Shown: positions 8,970 through 18,036 of the stretch, in pieces
Position numbering within the stretch: position 1 is the stretch's first letter
Layout: every line of letters begins with the position of its first letter
Made by a program: the position numbers and the translations under genes
NCBI RefSeq assembly: GCF_011603255.1
Contig: NZ_JAANCM010000013.1
Coordinates: 62,001 to 126,000 of the forward strand
From: Ferranicluibacter rubi
Lineage (GTDB): Bacteria > Pseudomonadota > Alphaproteobacteria > Rhizobiales > Rhizobiaceae
Direction: 5' to 3'
DNA length: 64,000 nt
Notes under the pieces: generated by a model
Database searches by the model: none
What the model saw: the letters and a program-made list of their open reading frames with translations, nothing else
What the model was told of the DNA's origin: nothing

Positions 8970-10559
8970 CTATAGCGGCTGTTGCGCCTGGAGCGCACGA
9001 AGCCAGCCGGCGATCGTGCCTGCATCCTCCGGCGACAGCTCGTGGCCGGCGGACAGCATGACGACGGTCGTTTCGGCACCGGCGCCTTCCAGCGCTGCCA
9101 CCTGTGCCGGGCGGTAGGCGTCGAAACTGTCGTCGGCTCCCGAGACGATCAGCACATCGGTGCCGGAGAGATCCGCCCGCGGTATCGTTTCCAGAGGCAT
9201 CATGCTGCGCAGAAGGACGGCGCGAGGGATGAGGCCCGGCTGCAGGAACAGCGTCGCGGCGATCAGGTTCGCGCCGTTGGAGTGACCGAGAAACGTGGCG
9301 CGTTCGAGATCGATGCCATAGCCGGATGCCGCGCCTTCGACGAAGGCGGCGAGGGCTTCCGCTTCGTTTGCGATATCGGCCTGATCGAATGTCGTGGCGC
9401 CAAGCCGCCGATAGAAACGCGGCGCGCCTTCCTCGAGGCTGCGACCCCGAAGGGCGACGAGCAGCGCATTCGGCGCTGCCTTGCGCGCGAGCGGCAGGAG
9501 GCTCAGCTCATTGGCGCCGCTGCCATGCAGCAGAAACAGCGTGGTGCCGTCCGGCTCGGCCGGCTGGTGAAGGCGGTGGACGAAGGGCAGTTCGCGGGCG
9601 GCGAAACGCTCCTCGCCGGGAAGGCCGAATTGCGGGAGAAGGACGGTTATGTCCTCTTCGGGCCCGTCCTCGCTCTGTCCGGGGACGAAGAGCCGGGTGC
9701 CCAGAGTGGTTTCATCCTCGTCGATCCCCATGCCCGGGCCGTCTGTCGCGACCTCGATAAGGCTGCCGCCGGGTTCTCGGACGTAGAGAGAGAAGAAATA
9801 GGTGCGGTCATGCGCGGGCGTCGGGCCGGCATCCTCCGCGCCGAGGCGATCCCGCAGAGCCTTCACGGCAGCACGGTCGGGCGCGCGCACGGCAATGTGG
9901 TCGATGGTGCCGGTGCCGGGGGCGGATGTCCAGAAACCGGTGGCGTCGCGAACGTCGATGACGTCGCCCGCATCCGAGCGCAGACGCTCGATCGTTTCGG
10001 TTCTCTCCGCTGACCGGAAGCCGGTGTGACGTTCGAGGAAGGCGGCTGTTTCCGCAGGTCGGCTGGTGAGGATGGTGGCGCCGCGCAGCGCACGGATTGC
10101 GTCTTCCGGCGGGATGCCGGCGGCATAGGCGGGCTCGACGCCCGCAATATCCGTCGTTCCCACCAGCTTGACGATGACGCCGTCCGGATCTTTGAGGCGC
10201 AGCACGGGCTCGCCGAATTCCGGCGCCGGGCCGGAAACGGGCACGAGGTAGCGCAAGGCGCGTTGAAGCCAGAAGCCGATCGAACCGGGGGCGATGGCGA
10301 AGGCGATCTCGCTCGGCTGGCCTTCGCCGACACGGCCGGGCCCGCCGTCTTCCCAGACGAGGAAGGTGACGAGCGAACCAGGCGTGCCGAGGCGATCGCC
10401 ATAAAGGAGGTGCAACTGGGCTGCATCCTCGAACCCCGCCGTCCGCTTGACGAGGCGCAGACCAAGGAAACCGACGTAGAAATCGACGTTCGCCTGCACC
10501 TTTCGCGTGATGAGCGTGATGTGGTGGAGGCCGCTGGTGCCTGTGGGGATCGTCGTCAT
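8970..10559 (-). CDS. Fusion protein: ring-cleaving dioxygenase (VOC/MhqO-like) + MhqD-like alpha/beta-hydrolase
   Basis: A 529-aa two-enzyme fusion. Residues about 8-275 form two vicinal-oxygen-chelate modules like MhqO/LinE-type dioxygenases, with likely metal ligands H13 (LHHITLIT), H221 (TIDHIAVRA) and E269 (GSLIEVATD). Residues about 325-529 form a phospholipase/carboxylesterase-type alpha/beta-hydrolase with nucleophile S427 (GHSNGAN), an acid at D476 or D477 (GADDSF) and H506 (SAGHELS). In Bacillus the equivalents mhqO and mhqD are separate genes of a quinone-detoxification regulon; here one chain carries both. The start ATG overlaps the stop of the upstream SDR gene by four bases (ATGA), so the two are probably translationally coupled. 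A role in hydroquinone/quinone or aromatic detoxification is inferred. Confidence 0.82.
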   Translation of the reverse strand: MTTIPTGTSGLHHITLITRKVQANVDFYVGFLGLRLVKRTAGFEDAAQLHLLYGDRLGTPGSLVTFLVWEDGGPGRVGEGQPSEIAFAIAPGSIGFWLQRALRYLVPVSGPAPEFGEPVLRLKDPDGVIVKLVGTTDIAGVEPAYAAGIPPEDAIRALRGATILTSRPAETAAFLERHTGFRSAERTETIERLRSDAGDVIDVRDATGFWTSAPGTGTIDHIAVRAPDRAAVKALRDRLGAEDAGPTPAHDRTYFFSLYVREPGGSLIEVATDGPGMGIDEDETTLGTRLFVPGQSEDGPEEDITVLLPQFGLPGEERFAARELPFVHRLHQPAEPDGTTLFLLHGSGANELSLLPLARKAAPNALLVALRGRSLEEGAPRFYRRLGATTFDQADIANEAEALAAFVEGAASGYGIDLERATFLGHSNGANLIAATLFLQPGLIPRAVLLRSMMPLETIPRADLSGTDVLIVSGADDSFDAYRPAQVAALEGAGAETTVVMLSAGHELSPEDAGTIAGWLRALQAQQPL

Positions 10560-11434
10560 GCAGGGTCACCCGACTGCCGCGGAAGGTCCTGGGTCAGGTA
10601 GGTGCGGAAAGCTTCGGCATGGTCGGGGTGCCAGCGGGAGAGGGGCGGGCGGTTTTCCACGATGTCGCCGGCAGCCCAGAGGATGCGCTTCTCGTCGAGG
10701 TCCCGGCTGACATCATTGTCGGGGCAGAGAATGTAGAAATCGCCACGCGCGATGCTGTCCATCATGAAGTCCACCGTCTGCTCCGGGGTCCACGCTGCAT
10801 CCGGCTTTTCCGTGCGACCGTTGGCGGTGAGGCCGGTATAGACGAAGCCGGGAATGAGGAGATGCGACGCGATGCGGCAGCCGGCGGTGTTGCGCAACTC
10901 GTGCTCGAGCGCTTCCGAGAAGGCTTTGACGCCGGCTTTTGCGACGTTATAGGCCGGATCTCCCGGCGGCGTGGTGATGCCCTGCTTGGAGCCGGTGTTG
11001 ATGATGAGGCCGGGTTCGCCATGCGCGATCATGCCGGGGCCGAAGACGCGCGTGCCGTTGACGACGCCGCCGAGATTGACGGCCATCACGCGCTCCCAGT
11101 TTTCCAGCGGGCCGAAGAGCGTGCTGCCGGGCTGGATCCCGGCATTGTTCATGAGCACGTTGACCTTGCCGAACCGCTCGATCACCTCTTCCTGCAAGGC
11201 TTCGAGCGCTTCCAGTTCCGAAACATCCGTTGCGCAGGCGAGAACGGCCTCGGTGCCCTGCGGGGAAACCTCTGCAACCGACCGTGCGGCATCGGCCAGT
11301 CGCTCGCCCTTGCGGTCGGCCAGCACGACCCTCATGCCAAGGGATGCGAAGCGGTGGGCGGCGGCAAGGCCGATGCCGGAGGCGGCTCCGGTGACGACGG
11401 CAACGGCATTGGCGGCGAAGGCGGCATGTGTCAT
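10556..11434 (-). CDS. SDR-family NAD(P)-dependent oxidoreductase
   Basis: A 292-aa short-chain dehydrogenase/reductase. The cofactor motif is TGAASGIGLAAAHRF, followed by the NNAG motif (LMNNAGIQPG), the catalytic Ser in INTGSKQG and the YNVAKAG Tyr/Lys pair. The C-terminus is longer than in the shortest SDRs. The start ATG at 11434 (MTHAAFAANAVAVVTG) fits the family; upstream in-frame codons are not conserved-looking. It is the first gene of a two-gene operon with the dioxygenase-esterase fusion (4-bp overlap), divergent from the Crp/Fnr gene across 217 bp. The substrate is unknown; the pairing suggests a quinone, aldehyde or aromatic intermediate (inference). Confidence 0.87.
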   Translation of the reverse strand: MTHAAFAANAVAVVTGAASGIGLAAAHRFASLGMRVVLADRKGERLADAARSVAEVSPQGTEAVLACATDVSELEALEALQEEVIERFGKVNVLMNNAGIQPGSTLFGPLENWERVMAVNLGGVVNGTRVFGPGMIAHGEPGLIINTGSKQGITTPPGDPAYNVAKAGVKAFSEALEHELRNTAGCRIASHLLIPGFVYTGLTANGRTEKPDAAWTPEQTVDFMMDSIARGDFYILCPDNDVSRDLDEKRILWAAGDIVENRPPLSRWHPDHAEAFRTYLTQDLPRQSGDPA

Positions 11435-11651
11435 GGTCGGTCCGAGCTCTGCGGCCCCATTTATGAGGCGTGCGGTTAGCAAATTTAATAGTGTCGCCCG
11501 CGAAACTAGGTAAGGAGAAGGCTCAAGTCCATCCTCTTGGCTCCGCCTGCGTTTCCTCTATCCTCCAGCGCCAGACTGGCTCGCCCAGCCTGCTCTTTAC
11601 CTGGCCTGCTCTTCCGCTCCCGTCATCCATCCGCTCCCTCTTCGAGTCCCC

Positions 11652-12407
11652 ATGTATCCCCCGAGAACGCGCAATAGCCGGCAGACGCCGTGCGAACAAT
11701 GTCCCCTGCGTCATCTGCCGACCTTCCGCGAGTTTCAGCCTGAGGAGCTTGCATTCGTTTCGCACTTCAAGACCGGCGAACTCTCGGTCGATGCGGGAAC
11801 CACGGTGCTGAGCGAGGGAAGCCACAGCGCGCATCTGTTCACCGTGCTGTCGGGCTGGGGCTTTCGCTACAAGATGCTGGGCGACGGCCGCCGGCAGATC
11901 CTGAATTACATCATGCCGGGCGATCTCGTCGGCCTGCAAGGCAGTCTGATGGGGGAGATGAAGCATTCGGTGGAGGCGCTGTCCGCGCTGACGCTCTGCG
12001 TGTTCGAGCGCGAGCGTCTCGGTCAGGTCTATCGCAACCACCCCGATCTTGCTTTCGACGTGACCTGGATCGCGTCGCAGGAAGAGCGGATACTCGATGA
12101 ACATCTGCTGAGCATCGGACGGCGTACGGCACTGGAGCGGGCAGCCTATCTGCTGTCGTTTCTGTCGCAGAGGGCGGGGGTGTCGAACCTTTTCAGAGGC
12201 GAGCGCGTGTCTATCCCGCTCACGCAGCAGCATGTTGCCGATACGCTGGGGCTCTCGATCGTTCACACGAACAAGACGCTGAAAAAGCTGGCCGAGCGCA
12301 ATCTCATTCGCTGGGCGGATCGCGGCTGCGATGTGCTGGACGCCGAGGGCTTGATGCGGGTTGCGGACTGGGACGGTCTGGAGGCCGTCCGGCGTCCGTT
12401 TATCTGA
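11652..12407 (+). CDS. Crp/Fnr family transcriptional regulator
   Basis: A 251-aa regulator with an N-terminal cyclic-nucleotide-binding-type beta-roll (about residues 30-150, including DGRRQILNYIMPGDLVGLQG) and a C-terminal winged helix (ISIPLTQQHVADTLGLSIVHTNKTLKKL as the recognition region, read here as two pieces). An N-terminal CEQCPLRHLP motif has two cysteines, but the full four-cysteine Fnr cluster pattern is not evident, so it may not be an Fe-S sensor. It is divergent from the SDR/dioxygenase operon and could regulate it, which is inference from position only. Its stop lies 12 bp from the convergent small gene at 12420. Confidence 0.85.
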   Translation: MYPPRTRNSRQTPCEQCPLRHLPTFREFQPEELAFVSHFKTGELSVDAGTTVLSEGSHSAHLFTVLSGWGFRYKMLGDGRRQILNYIMPGDLVGLQGSLMGEMKHSVEALSALTLCVFERERLGQVYRNHPDLAFDVTWIASQEERILDEHLLSIGRRTALERAAYLLSFLSQRAGVSNLFRGERVSIPLTQQHVADTLGLSIVHTNKTLKKLAERNLIRWADRGCDVLDAEGLMRVADWDGLEAVRRPFI

Positions 12408-12430
12408 CGAGCGTCAGGCTTAGACGCTCG
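12408..12430. terminator. Stem-loop between convergent genes
   Basis: CGAGCGTC and GACGCTCG form a perfect 8-bp stem with a 7-nt loop, directly after the Crp/Fnr stop codon. There is no T-tract, so it could be a bidirectional attenuating hairpin rather than a classical terminator. It overlaps the last codons of the minus-strand gene ending at 12420. Confidence 0.45.
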
Positions 12431-12587
12431 GTGCGGATGCCGGGCGGGCTGGTAGCCGCTTCTGGAAAAAGGCTCGGAGACGATCGGTAAAGCTCTGATG
12501 TTCCTCGACAATCAGAGTATCGCCGTCATCATGGCCGAACACGCTTCGTGCCGCTTGTTCCAGTCTTTCGATATCGCTGGCTGTCAT
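12420..12587 (-). CDS. Small hypothetical protein, 55 aa
   Basis: A short gene starting MTASDIERLEQAARSVFG and ending in a basic/proline-rich tail (RLPARPASAPSV). The ribosome binding site AAAGGGAGGAAATC directly before the ATG is excellent and decides the start over the longer open frame reaching 12689. The protein is amphipathic and acidic in the middle (HDDGDTLIVEEHQS), with no membrane segment or signal peptide. I do not recognise the family. It is convergent with the Crp/Fnr gene and shares a stem-loop with it. Confidence 0.6.
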   Translation of the reverse strand: MTASDIERLEQAARSVFGHDDGDTLIVEEHQSFTDRLRAFFQKRLPARPASAPSV

Positions 12588-12890
12588 GATTTCCTCCCTT
12601 TGGTTCCCCCGAAAAACATAATGCGCCCGAAGGGTTAAAAGTTCCAGTCCAACATGAGGGCTCTCGAAAATACGCTGCTGTTTTCCCATTCTTGGTGCTA
12701 TTCCTAGGGGTATCTTGATGGTAGCGTACCGCCTGCCGTTACCGGCTCCAACCTTCGCTATGTCTTATTTAAATGTGACCATGCGTGATAAGCACTAGTG
12801 TTGATTTCGAGGACGTCGAATCATATCTGTGGGTTGGTCGATCTGAAGCCTCTTTACGATGGGATCCTGGTGCTGCGTTTGGAAACACTC

Positions 12891-13295
12891 TTGTCAATCA
12901 AACGTGTTCTCGTGCTGGAAGACAATTTCATCATTGCGATGGAAGCCGAGGATATTCTACGCACGCTGGGCGTCGAGACGGTCGATATCGCCACGAATGT
13001 CGCACAGGCCAAACAGCTCGTTGATGAGCATGCGTTCGATTTCGCGTTGCTCGACGTCAATCTCGGTAGCGAGACGAGCTTCGATTTCGCCAACATTCTC
13101 GTGTCCCGCGACACGCCGTTCGGTTTCGTCAGCGGCTATGGCGAAAGCGCCATGTTCCCCGGTAGCCACCGCGACCGGCCACGCATCACCAAGCCCTTCA
13201 ACGAGACGTCGATGAGCCAGTTGCTCGCCTCCGTGTCGGGCGTGGCGGATGCCGGCGAGGCACCCGCCGAAGCCTCTTCTAAAGCATTGCGATAA
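12891..13295 (+). CDS. Single-domain response regulator (CheY-like)
   Basis: A receiver-only protein of about 134 aa. Motifs are VLVLEDNFIIAMEAEDIL with the acidic residues, the phosphoacceptor in FALLDVNLGSE, the switch serine in FGFVSGYGE and the lysine in ITKPFNE. No ATG lies in frame upstream of the domain. The TTG at 12891 (encoding MSIKRVLVLE) gives a start typical for the family, with a weak GGAAA upstream; a GTG at 12870 or a TTG at 12798 are alternatives. It has no adjacent kinase gene, so it is an orphan here. Its last 17 bp overlap the 3' end of the convergent DUF2793 gene. Confidence 0.8.
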   Translation: MSIKRVLVLEDNFIIAMEAEDILRTLGVETVDIATNVAQAKQLVDEHAFDFALLDVNLGSETSFDFANILVSRDTPFGFVSGYGESAMFPGSHRDRPRITKPFNETSMSQLLASVSGVADAGEAPAEASSKALR

Positions 13296-14307
13296 GCACG
13301 TCCGTCCGGTCTTCGCCGAAGGTGAAGGTGGCGCTACCCGTATGGGACAACGTCACCGGATCTCCTGCCGTCATGGCTGCAAGGCCGGTAACGGTCGCGG
13401 CATATCGGGCTGAGGGGCCTGAAAATGCACGCAGGGTGGCGACGGCTTGCGTTCCCGCCTTCACGGCGAGCGAGAAGGCGCCGCTCGGCTCGACCTCCGC
13501 TTTGAGGGTGACCAGATAGATACCCGTTGCCGGCACGATCAGGCTCCTGCCGCCGCCAGCCACCGTTGCCCCAAGCGCGAACCCGCCTTGCGAGAGCGGC
13601 ATCGTCGCAAAGCCGCTTTCGCTGGCATCTGCAGGCGTTGCCGTGCCCGCTGGCGTGCTCGCGCGGGCGATAGGCCTTTGCGGCAGGTGAACGCGGCCGG
13701 CCGCGTCCACGCTGAGGGCCTCCAGCCAGGAGGTGCCGTCGGCGCTCGTTTTGATCGCGAAGGTCTCCGTACCGTTCAGGCCCATTTCCGCTCGGCCGGA
13801 CCAGCCGCTCTGAAAGAGGAGGCTGGCCGTGTCGCCGGGCGTTGCCTTGTTGATCTTCAGCTGATGGCCGTGGCCGGCATGGCTGAGCAGCGTTGCATCT
13901 GCCGACACCGCGAGCCGGTTGACCTCGTCGGCGGTCGCGTTGACACCCAGCCGCTCGAGACCGGCCGTGGCATCGTAGACGCGGAAGGCTGTCCCGTCAT
14001 GGATGTACAGGCGGGCGTCGCCCGCAAAAACGGCTCGCCAGCCGGGGCGGGGCGTGACGAAGGTCCAGGCGCTATCCTGCCACACGGCGATCTTCCCGGC
14101 CTTGCCGGTCCATTCGTCCGTCGGCGAAAGCGCGATTTCGTAGCAGGCGCCTTCGCCGGGATTCACAGGGGGATGCGCCAGACGGGCGGCGATCACGAGT
14201 TGCGTCACGGCATCCAGCCGCTGCAGCGCCTCGTTGTGCGTGACATGCTTCTGCGCCTGCGATGGCAGGATGTAAGGCATTTCGAGGTTCGGGGTTATCT
14301 CGCTCAT
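13279..14307 (-). CDS. DUF2793 domain-containing (phage-tail-like) protein
   Basis: A 342-aa protein with the DUF2793 signature at its N-terminus: a PNLEMPYILPSQAQKHVTHN segment, then LQRLDAVTQLVI and a DEWTGKAGKIAVWQDSAWTF segment. The C-terminal half, about residues 200-342, is rich in Ala, Gly, Thr and Val in short strands, like a fibre or C1q-like beta structure. DUF2793 proteins are usually found in prophages and gene-transfer-agent-like clusters of Rhizobiales, but no other phage gene is nearby, so this looks like a solitary or relic copy. AGGAG sits six bases before the ATG at 14307, which is preferred over the ATG two codons earlier. The 3' end overlaps the convergent response regulator by 17 bp. 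Confidence 0.78.
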   Translation of the reverse strand: MSEITPNLEMPYILPSQAQKHVTHNEALQRLDAVTQLVIAARLAHPPVNPGEGACYEIALSPTDEWTGKAGKIAVWQDSAWTFVTPRPGWRAVFAGDARLYIHDGTAFRVYDATAGLERLGVNATADEVNRLAVSADATLLSHAGHGHQLKINKATPGDTASLLFQSGWSGRAEMGLNGTETFAIKTSADGTSWLEALSVDAAGRVHLPQRPIARASTPAGTATPADASESGFATMPLSQGGFALGATVAGGGRSLIVPATGIYLVTLKAEVEPSGAFSLAVKAGTQAVATLRAFSGPSARYAATVTGLAAMTAGDPVTLSHTGSATFTFGEDRTDVLIAML

Positions 14308-14477
14308 CGGCATCTCCTGTCGGGGTGCCGGTAGTCTGCGCGCGATGTCGGGGGCGGGGAGCCGCAGGGTGGTGCAGCGTTGTTTTCATGCGCCTTTTGT
14401 GGATTTCTCTCCCCGCGGCGTCAGAGCTTCGCGGGTGAGAACGAAGCGGCGCCCCATGCTTTGAGGCGCAGCAAGCG

Positions 14478-15254
14478 TCAGGCCCGGCCGCGGGAGACGA
14501 AGTGGGGATTGGCGAAGTCCACATCATAGGTCTGGTTGCGCTTGCCGTAGAAGAGCGGGTTGCCGTCCATGGTCACGGTTTCCCCACCGGCCGCGCGCAG
14601 CACGGCATCGCCGGCCGCCGTGTCCCACTCCATCGTGCGGCTGAGGCGCGGATAGATGTCGGCGAGACCTTCGGCGAGAAGACAGAATTTCAGGGAGGAG
14701 CCGACCGACTCGTAGTCGGTGACGCCGTGTTCGGCGAGGTAGGCGATGGTTTCCGCGCTGTTGTGCGAGCGGCTGGCCAGCGCCACGATGCGGTCGCCGC
14801 GCTGGCGACAGCCGATGACGGTGGGGGTGCCGATATCCGTCTGGCCGGACACGACGGACTTGCGGGCCCGGTTGCGCTCCGCTGCGTAGAGGATACCGAG
14901 GGCCGGCGCATAGACCACGCCGAGCGTCGGCGCGCCCTGTTCGATCAGCGCGATATTGACCGTGAAGTCGTGATTGCGGCCGACGAATTCCTTCGTGCCA
15001 TCCAGCGGATCGACAAGGAAAAAGGCGCGTCCATCGATATCGGGAACGAGGCCCGCCGAAGCGGCCTCTTCCGCAACCACGGGAATGCCGGGAAACGCAC
15101 CCTGAAGATGGCGCAGAATAATGCGTTCCGCGCTTTCATCCGCATCCGTCACCGGCGATGCATCTTCCTTGTAACGGACCTCCGCACCCACATTATAGAC
15201 GTCGATGACCGCCCGCCCGGCCTCTACCGCCGCCCTCTCCAACACGTCCAACAT
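14478..15254 (-). CDS. cysQ: 3'(2'),5'-bisphosphate nucleotidase CysQ
   Basis: A 258-aa inositol-monophosphatase-superfamily enzyme that removes the 3' phosphate of PAP/PAPS during sulfate assimilation. Metal-binding motifs are all present: the VAEEAAS glutamate region, DPLDGTKEFVGRNHDFTVNIALIE (written here in two overlapping parts, DPLDGTKEF and NHDFTVNIALIE) and the C-terminal EWDTAAGDAVLRAAGG. The length matches bacterial CysQ. It stands apart from sulfur genes: the DUF2793 gene is downstream on the same strand, and a 470-bp noncoding region separates it from the divergent liv operon. A generic inositol-phosphatase activity is the main alternative. Confidence 0.87.
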   Translation of the reverse strand: MLDVLERAAVEAGRAVIDVYNVGAEVRYKEDASPVTDADESAERIILRHLQGAFPGIPVVAEEAASAGLVPDIDGRAFFLVDPLDGTKEFVGRNHDFTVNIALIEQGAPTLGVVYAPALGILYAAERNRARKSVVSGQTDIGTPTVIGCRQRGDRIVALASRSHNSAETIAYLAEHGVTDYESVGSSLKFCLLAEGLADIYPRLSRTMEWDTAAGDAVLRAAGGETVTMDGNPLFYGKRNQTYDVDFANPHFVSRGRA

Positions 15255-15725
15255 TGCGCTCGCCGCGCTCCTTTTCGGTCTGGCGGTGGCCTGCGTCCCG
15301 GCGCCTACCGCGTTATCACCACAACCCTACAGGGTTCTGCCTCATTCGTCAGGCAAATCCCTGTGACCGGGCGTTACAATTCGTGGTGTCGTGCGCTGAG
15401 GCTTGGGAGCTCAATGATGTGGCCAGCTACGAGCATCGCGCGTTTCGTTAGCACATACAGTTTGATGGGGTGAGAGACGCAAGCTGGGTGCCATTGCCAA
15501 CATGCTGATATGCTTAAAATGTAAGCGCCGACTGCTTCCCACTCAGCCGATTGCCGAGGAAACCGCCAGAAATTTTCTGAATGGAAAAGAATCTGTTGGG
15601 TGCCTTCTTTTTGTGCTTTTCTTTTCGAGCGAAAACAGTATGGAATCCCCGCAAACGTCGCGTCCGCAAAGGACTGCAGAACAAGAGGCCGGACCCGGTA
15701 AGGGATCTGGTCCAGGGGAAAATAG
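15255..15725. other. Noncoding region upstream of the liv operon
   Basis: About 470 bp between cysQ and the divergent livH gene. It is less GC-rich than its surroundings, especially 15470-15630. I see no convincing gene, tRNA or strong hairpin; it presumably holds the promoters of both units. No sigma-54 element or NtrC-type dyad could be defended. Confidence 0.5.
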
Positions 15726-16628
15726 ATGGTGTATTTCGTCCAACAGCTCGTCAACGGGCTGACTCTTGGATCTATCTACGGCATGATCGCCATCGGCTAT
15801 ACGATGGTTTACGGCATTATCGGCATGATCAACTTCGCCCATGGCGATATCTTCATGCTGGGCAGTTTCGCGGCCCTTATCGTCTTCCTGATTCTCACGA
15901 CCCTGTTTGCCGGCATCCCCGTCGTCCTCGCTCTTCTGGTGATGATGATCGTGGCCATGCTGCTGGCCGGCCTGTGGAACTGGACGATCGAGCGGATCGC
16001 CTACCGGCCGTTGCGCGGTTCGTTCCGGCTTGCGCCGCTGATCACCGCCATCGGCATGTCGATCGCGCTGTCCAATTTCATCCAGGTCGTGCAGGGGCCG
16101 CGCAACAAGCCGATCCCGCCGCTGGTGAATTCCAACTATCAGGTGCTCGGCATCTCGATCTCGCTGAAGCAGATCGTGATCATCGTCGTGACGGCCGTGC
16201 TGCTGACCATCTTCTGGTACATCGTCAACAAGACACCGCTCGGTCGGGCGCAGCGCGCCACCGAGCAGGACCGCAAGATGGCGGCGCTCCTCGGCATCGA
16301 CGTCGACCGGACGATCTCGATCACCTTCATCATGGGTGCTGCGCTCGCCGCCGTCGCCGGTACGATGTATCTGATGTATTACGGCGTTTCCGTCTTCACC
16401 GACGGCTTCATCCCCGGCGTGAAGGCCTTTACGGCGGCCGTTCTCGGGGGCATCGGCTCGCTGCCGGGCGCCGTTCTCGGCGGCATCCTCATCGGCCTCA
16501 TCGAAAGCCTGTGGTCCGCTTATTTCTCCATCGCCTATAAGGACGTCGCAACCTTCGTCATCCTCGCGGTCGTTCTGATTTTCAAGCCGACCGGCATTCT
16601 CGGCCGGCCCGAAGTGGAGAAGGTATAA
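15726..16628 (+). CDS. livH: Branched-chain amino acid ABC transporter permease LivH
   Basis: A 300-aa inner-membrane permease of the LivH type, first gene of a complete liv operon. It has about eight hydrophobic segments, the conserved [17 protein letters not shown] near residue 40 and the ABC-docking/[20 protein letters not shown] region near the C-terminus. The ribosome site AGGGGAAAATAG precedes the ATG at 15726. Together with LivM it forms the membrane channel for leucine/isoleucine/valine or broader amino acid uptake, energised by LivG and LivF. The gene ends 4 bp before livM. Confidence 0.93.
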   Translation: MVYFVQQLVNGLTLGSIYGMIAIGYTMVYGIIGMINFAHGDIFMLGSFAALIVFLILTTLFAGIPVVLALLVMMIVAMLLAGLWNWTIERIAYRPLRGSFRLAPLITAIGMSIALSNFIQVVQGPRNKPIPPLVNSNYQVLGISISLKQIVIIVVTAVLLTIFWYIVNKTPLGRAQRATEQDRKMAALLGIDVDRTISITFIMGAALAAVAGTMYLMYYGVSVFTDGFIPGVKAFTAAVLGGIGSLPGAVLGGILIGLIESLWSAYFSIAYKDVATFVILAVVLIFKPTGILGRPEVEKV

Positions 16629-16632
16629 GTCC

Positions 16633-18036
16633 ATGGCGAACATTTCCTCTCCCGTCTCCGAGCCACATGCCGAACCCAGCGTCCTGGCGCGCGCCCTCAA
16701 GGAAGCCTTCTTCGCAGGCCTCGTCTCGCTCGGCCTCTTCTGCCTCTTCGTCGGTGTCGAGACCTACCAGAACATCAACAACGAACTCGTCTGGCGCATG
16801 CGCTGGGGCCTGCTCGCGGTGTTCGTTGGGGTCGCTGCCGTCGGTCGCTTCCTTAACGTCGCCTTCATCCGGCCGGCGCTCGATAAGCGGAAGCTCGCAA
16901 AGGCCAAGAGCGGCATCCTCGACGTGTCCGAGGACAAGGGCTTCTTCCACCGCCACTTCCTCAAGATCGCGCTGATCGCGCTGCTGATCTATCCGCCGGT
17001 GTCGGTCATGCTGCGCGGCGTTCAGGGTTCGCTGCTGCTGGTCGACAATTTCGGCATCCAGATCCTGATCTACGTGATGCTCGCCTGGGGCCTCAACATT
17101 GTGGTCGGCCTCGCAGGCCTGCTCGATCTCGGCTATGTCGCCTTCTATGCCGTCGGCGCCTATTCCTACGCGCTGCTGTCCACCCATTTCGGCCTGTCCT
17201 TCTGGGTGCTCCTGCCGCTGGCGGGTATTTTCGCTGCCCTCTGGGGCATCATTCTCGGCTTCCCGGTTCTGCGCCTGCGGGGCGACTATCTCGCTATCGT
17301 AACGCTCGCCTTCGGTGAAATCATCCGCCTCGTGCTGATCAACTGGACGGAAGTGACCAAGGGCACGTTCGGCGTCTCCGGCATCGCCAAGGCATCGATC
17401 TTCGGCATCTGGTCGTTCGACGTCGGCTCGCCGTCCAACTTCGCCAAGTCCTTCGGACTGCCGATGTCGTCCGCCTACTACAAGATCTTCCTGTTCTACG
17501 TTATCCTGTTTCTTTGCATGCTCACGGCTTATGTCACCATCCGTCTGCGCCGCATGCCGATCGGCCGTGCATGGGAAGCGTTGCGCGAGGACGAGATCGC
17601 CTGCCGCTCGCTCGGCATCAATACGGTCACGACCAAGCTAACGGCCTTTGCCACAGGCGCCATGTTCGGCGGTTTCGCCGGCTCGTTCTTCGCCGCGCGG
17701 CAGGGCTTCGTGTCGCCGGAAAGCTTCGTGTTCATCGAGTCCGCCGTCATCCTCGCCATCGTCGTTCTCGGCGGTATGGGGTCGCTGACCGGCATCGCGA
17801 TCGCCGCTGTCGTCATGGTCGGCGGCACGGAACTGCTGCGTGAAATGAACTTCCTCAAGGCCATCTTCGGCCCCGACTTCACCCCGGAACTCTATCGCAT
17901 GCTGATCTTCGGTCTCGCCATGGTGGTCGTGATGCTGTTCAAGCCGCGTGGCTTCGTCGGCTCCCGCGCACCGTCGGCCTTCCTCCACACCCAAAAGAAC
18001 GTGTCGGGAAGCTTTACCAAGGAAGGGCACGGCTGA
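16633..18036 (+). CDS. livM: Branched-chain amino acid ABC transporter permease LivM
   Basis: A 467-aa permease, longer than LivH because of an N-terminal extension (about 130 residues with two hydrophobic segments, DUF3382-like) that is normal for proteobacterial LivM. The core carries [27 protein letters not shown] and the EAA-like loop [20 protein letters not shown]. It is the second membrane subunit of the LivHMGF-K importer. The stop codon TGA shares one base with the livG ATG, indicating coupled translation. Confidence 0.93.
   Translation: MANISSPVSEPHAEPSVLARALKEAFFAGLVSLGLFCLFVGVETYQNINNELVWRMRWGLLAVFVGVAAVGRFLNVAFIRPALDKRKLAKAKSGILDVSEDKGFFHRHFLKIALIALLIYPPVSVMLRGVQGSLLLVDNFGIQILIYVMLAWGLNIVVGLAGLLDLGYVAFYAVGAYSYALLSTHFGLSFWVLLPLAGIFAALWGIILGFPVLRLRGDYLAIVTLAFGEIIRLVLINWTEVTKGTFGVSGIAKASIFGIWSFDVGSPSNFAKSFGLPMSSAYYKIFLFYVILFLCMLTAYVTIRLRRMPIGRAWEALREDEIACRSLGINTVTTKLTAFATGAMFGGFAGSFFAARQGFVSPESFVFIESAVILAIVVLGGMGSLTGIAIAAVVMVGGTELLREMNFLKAIFGPDFTPELYRMLIFGLAMVVVMLFKPRGFVGSRAPSAFLHTQKNVSGSFTKEGHG

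Noticed and set aside
15502-15725. Small gene before livH
   Set aside because: An 86-codon frame overlaps the livH start, lacks a ribosome site and has a Ser/Gly/Pro-rich low-complexity end.
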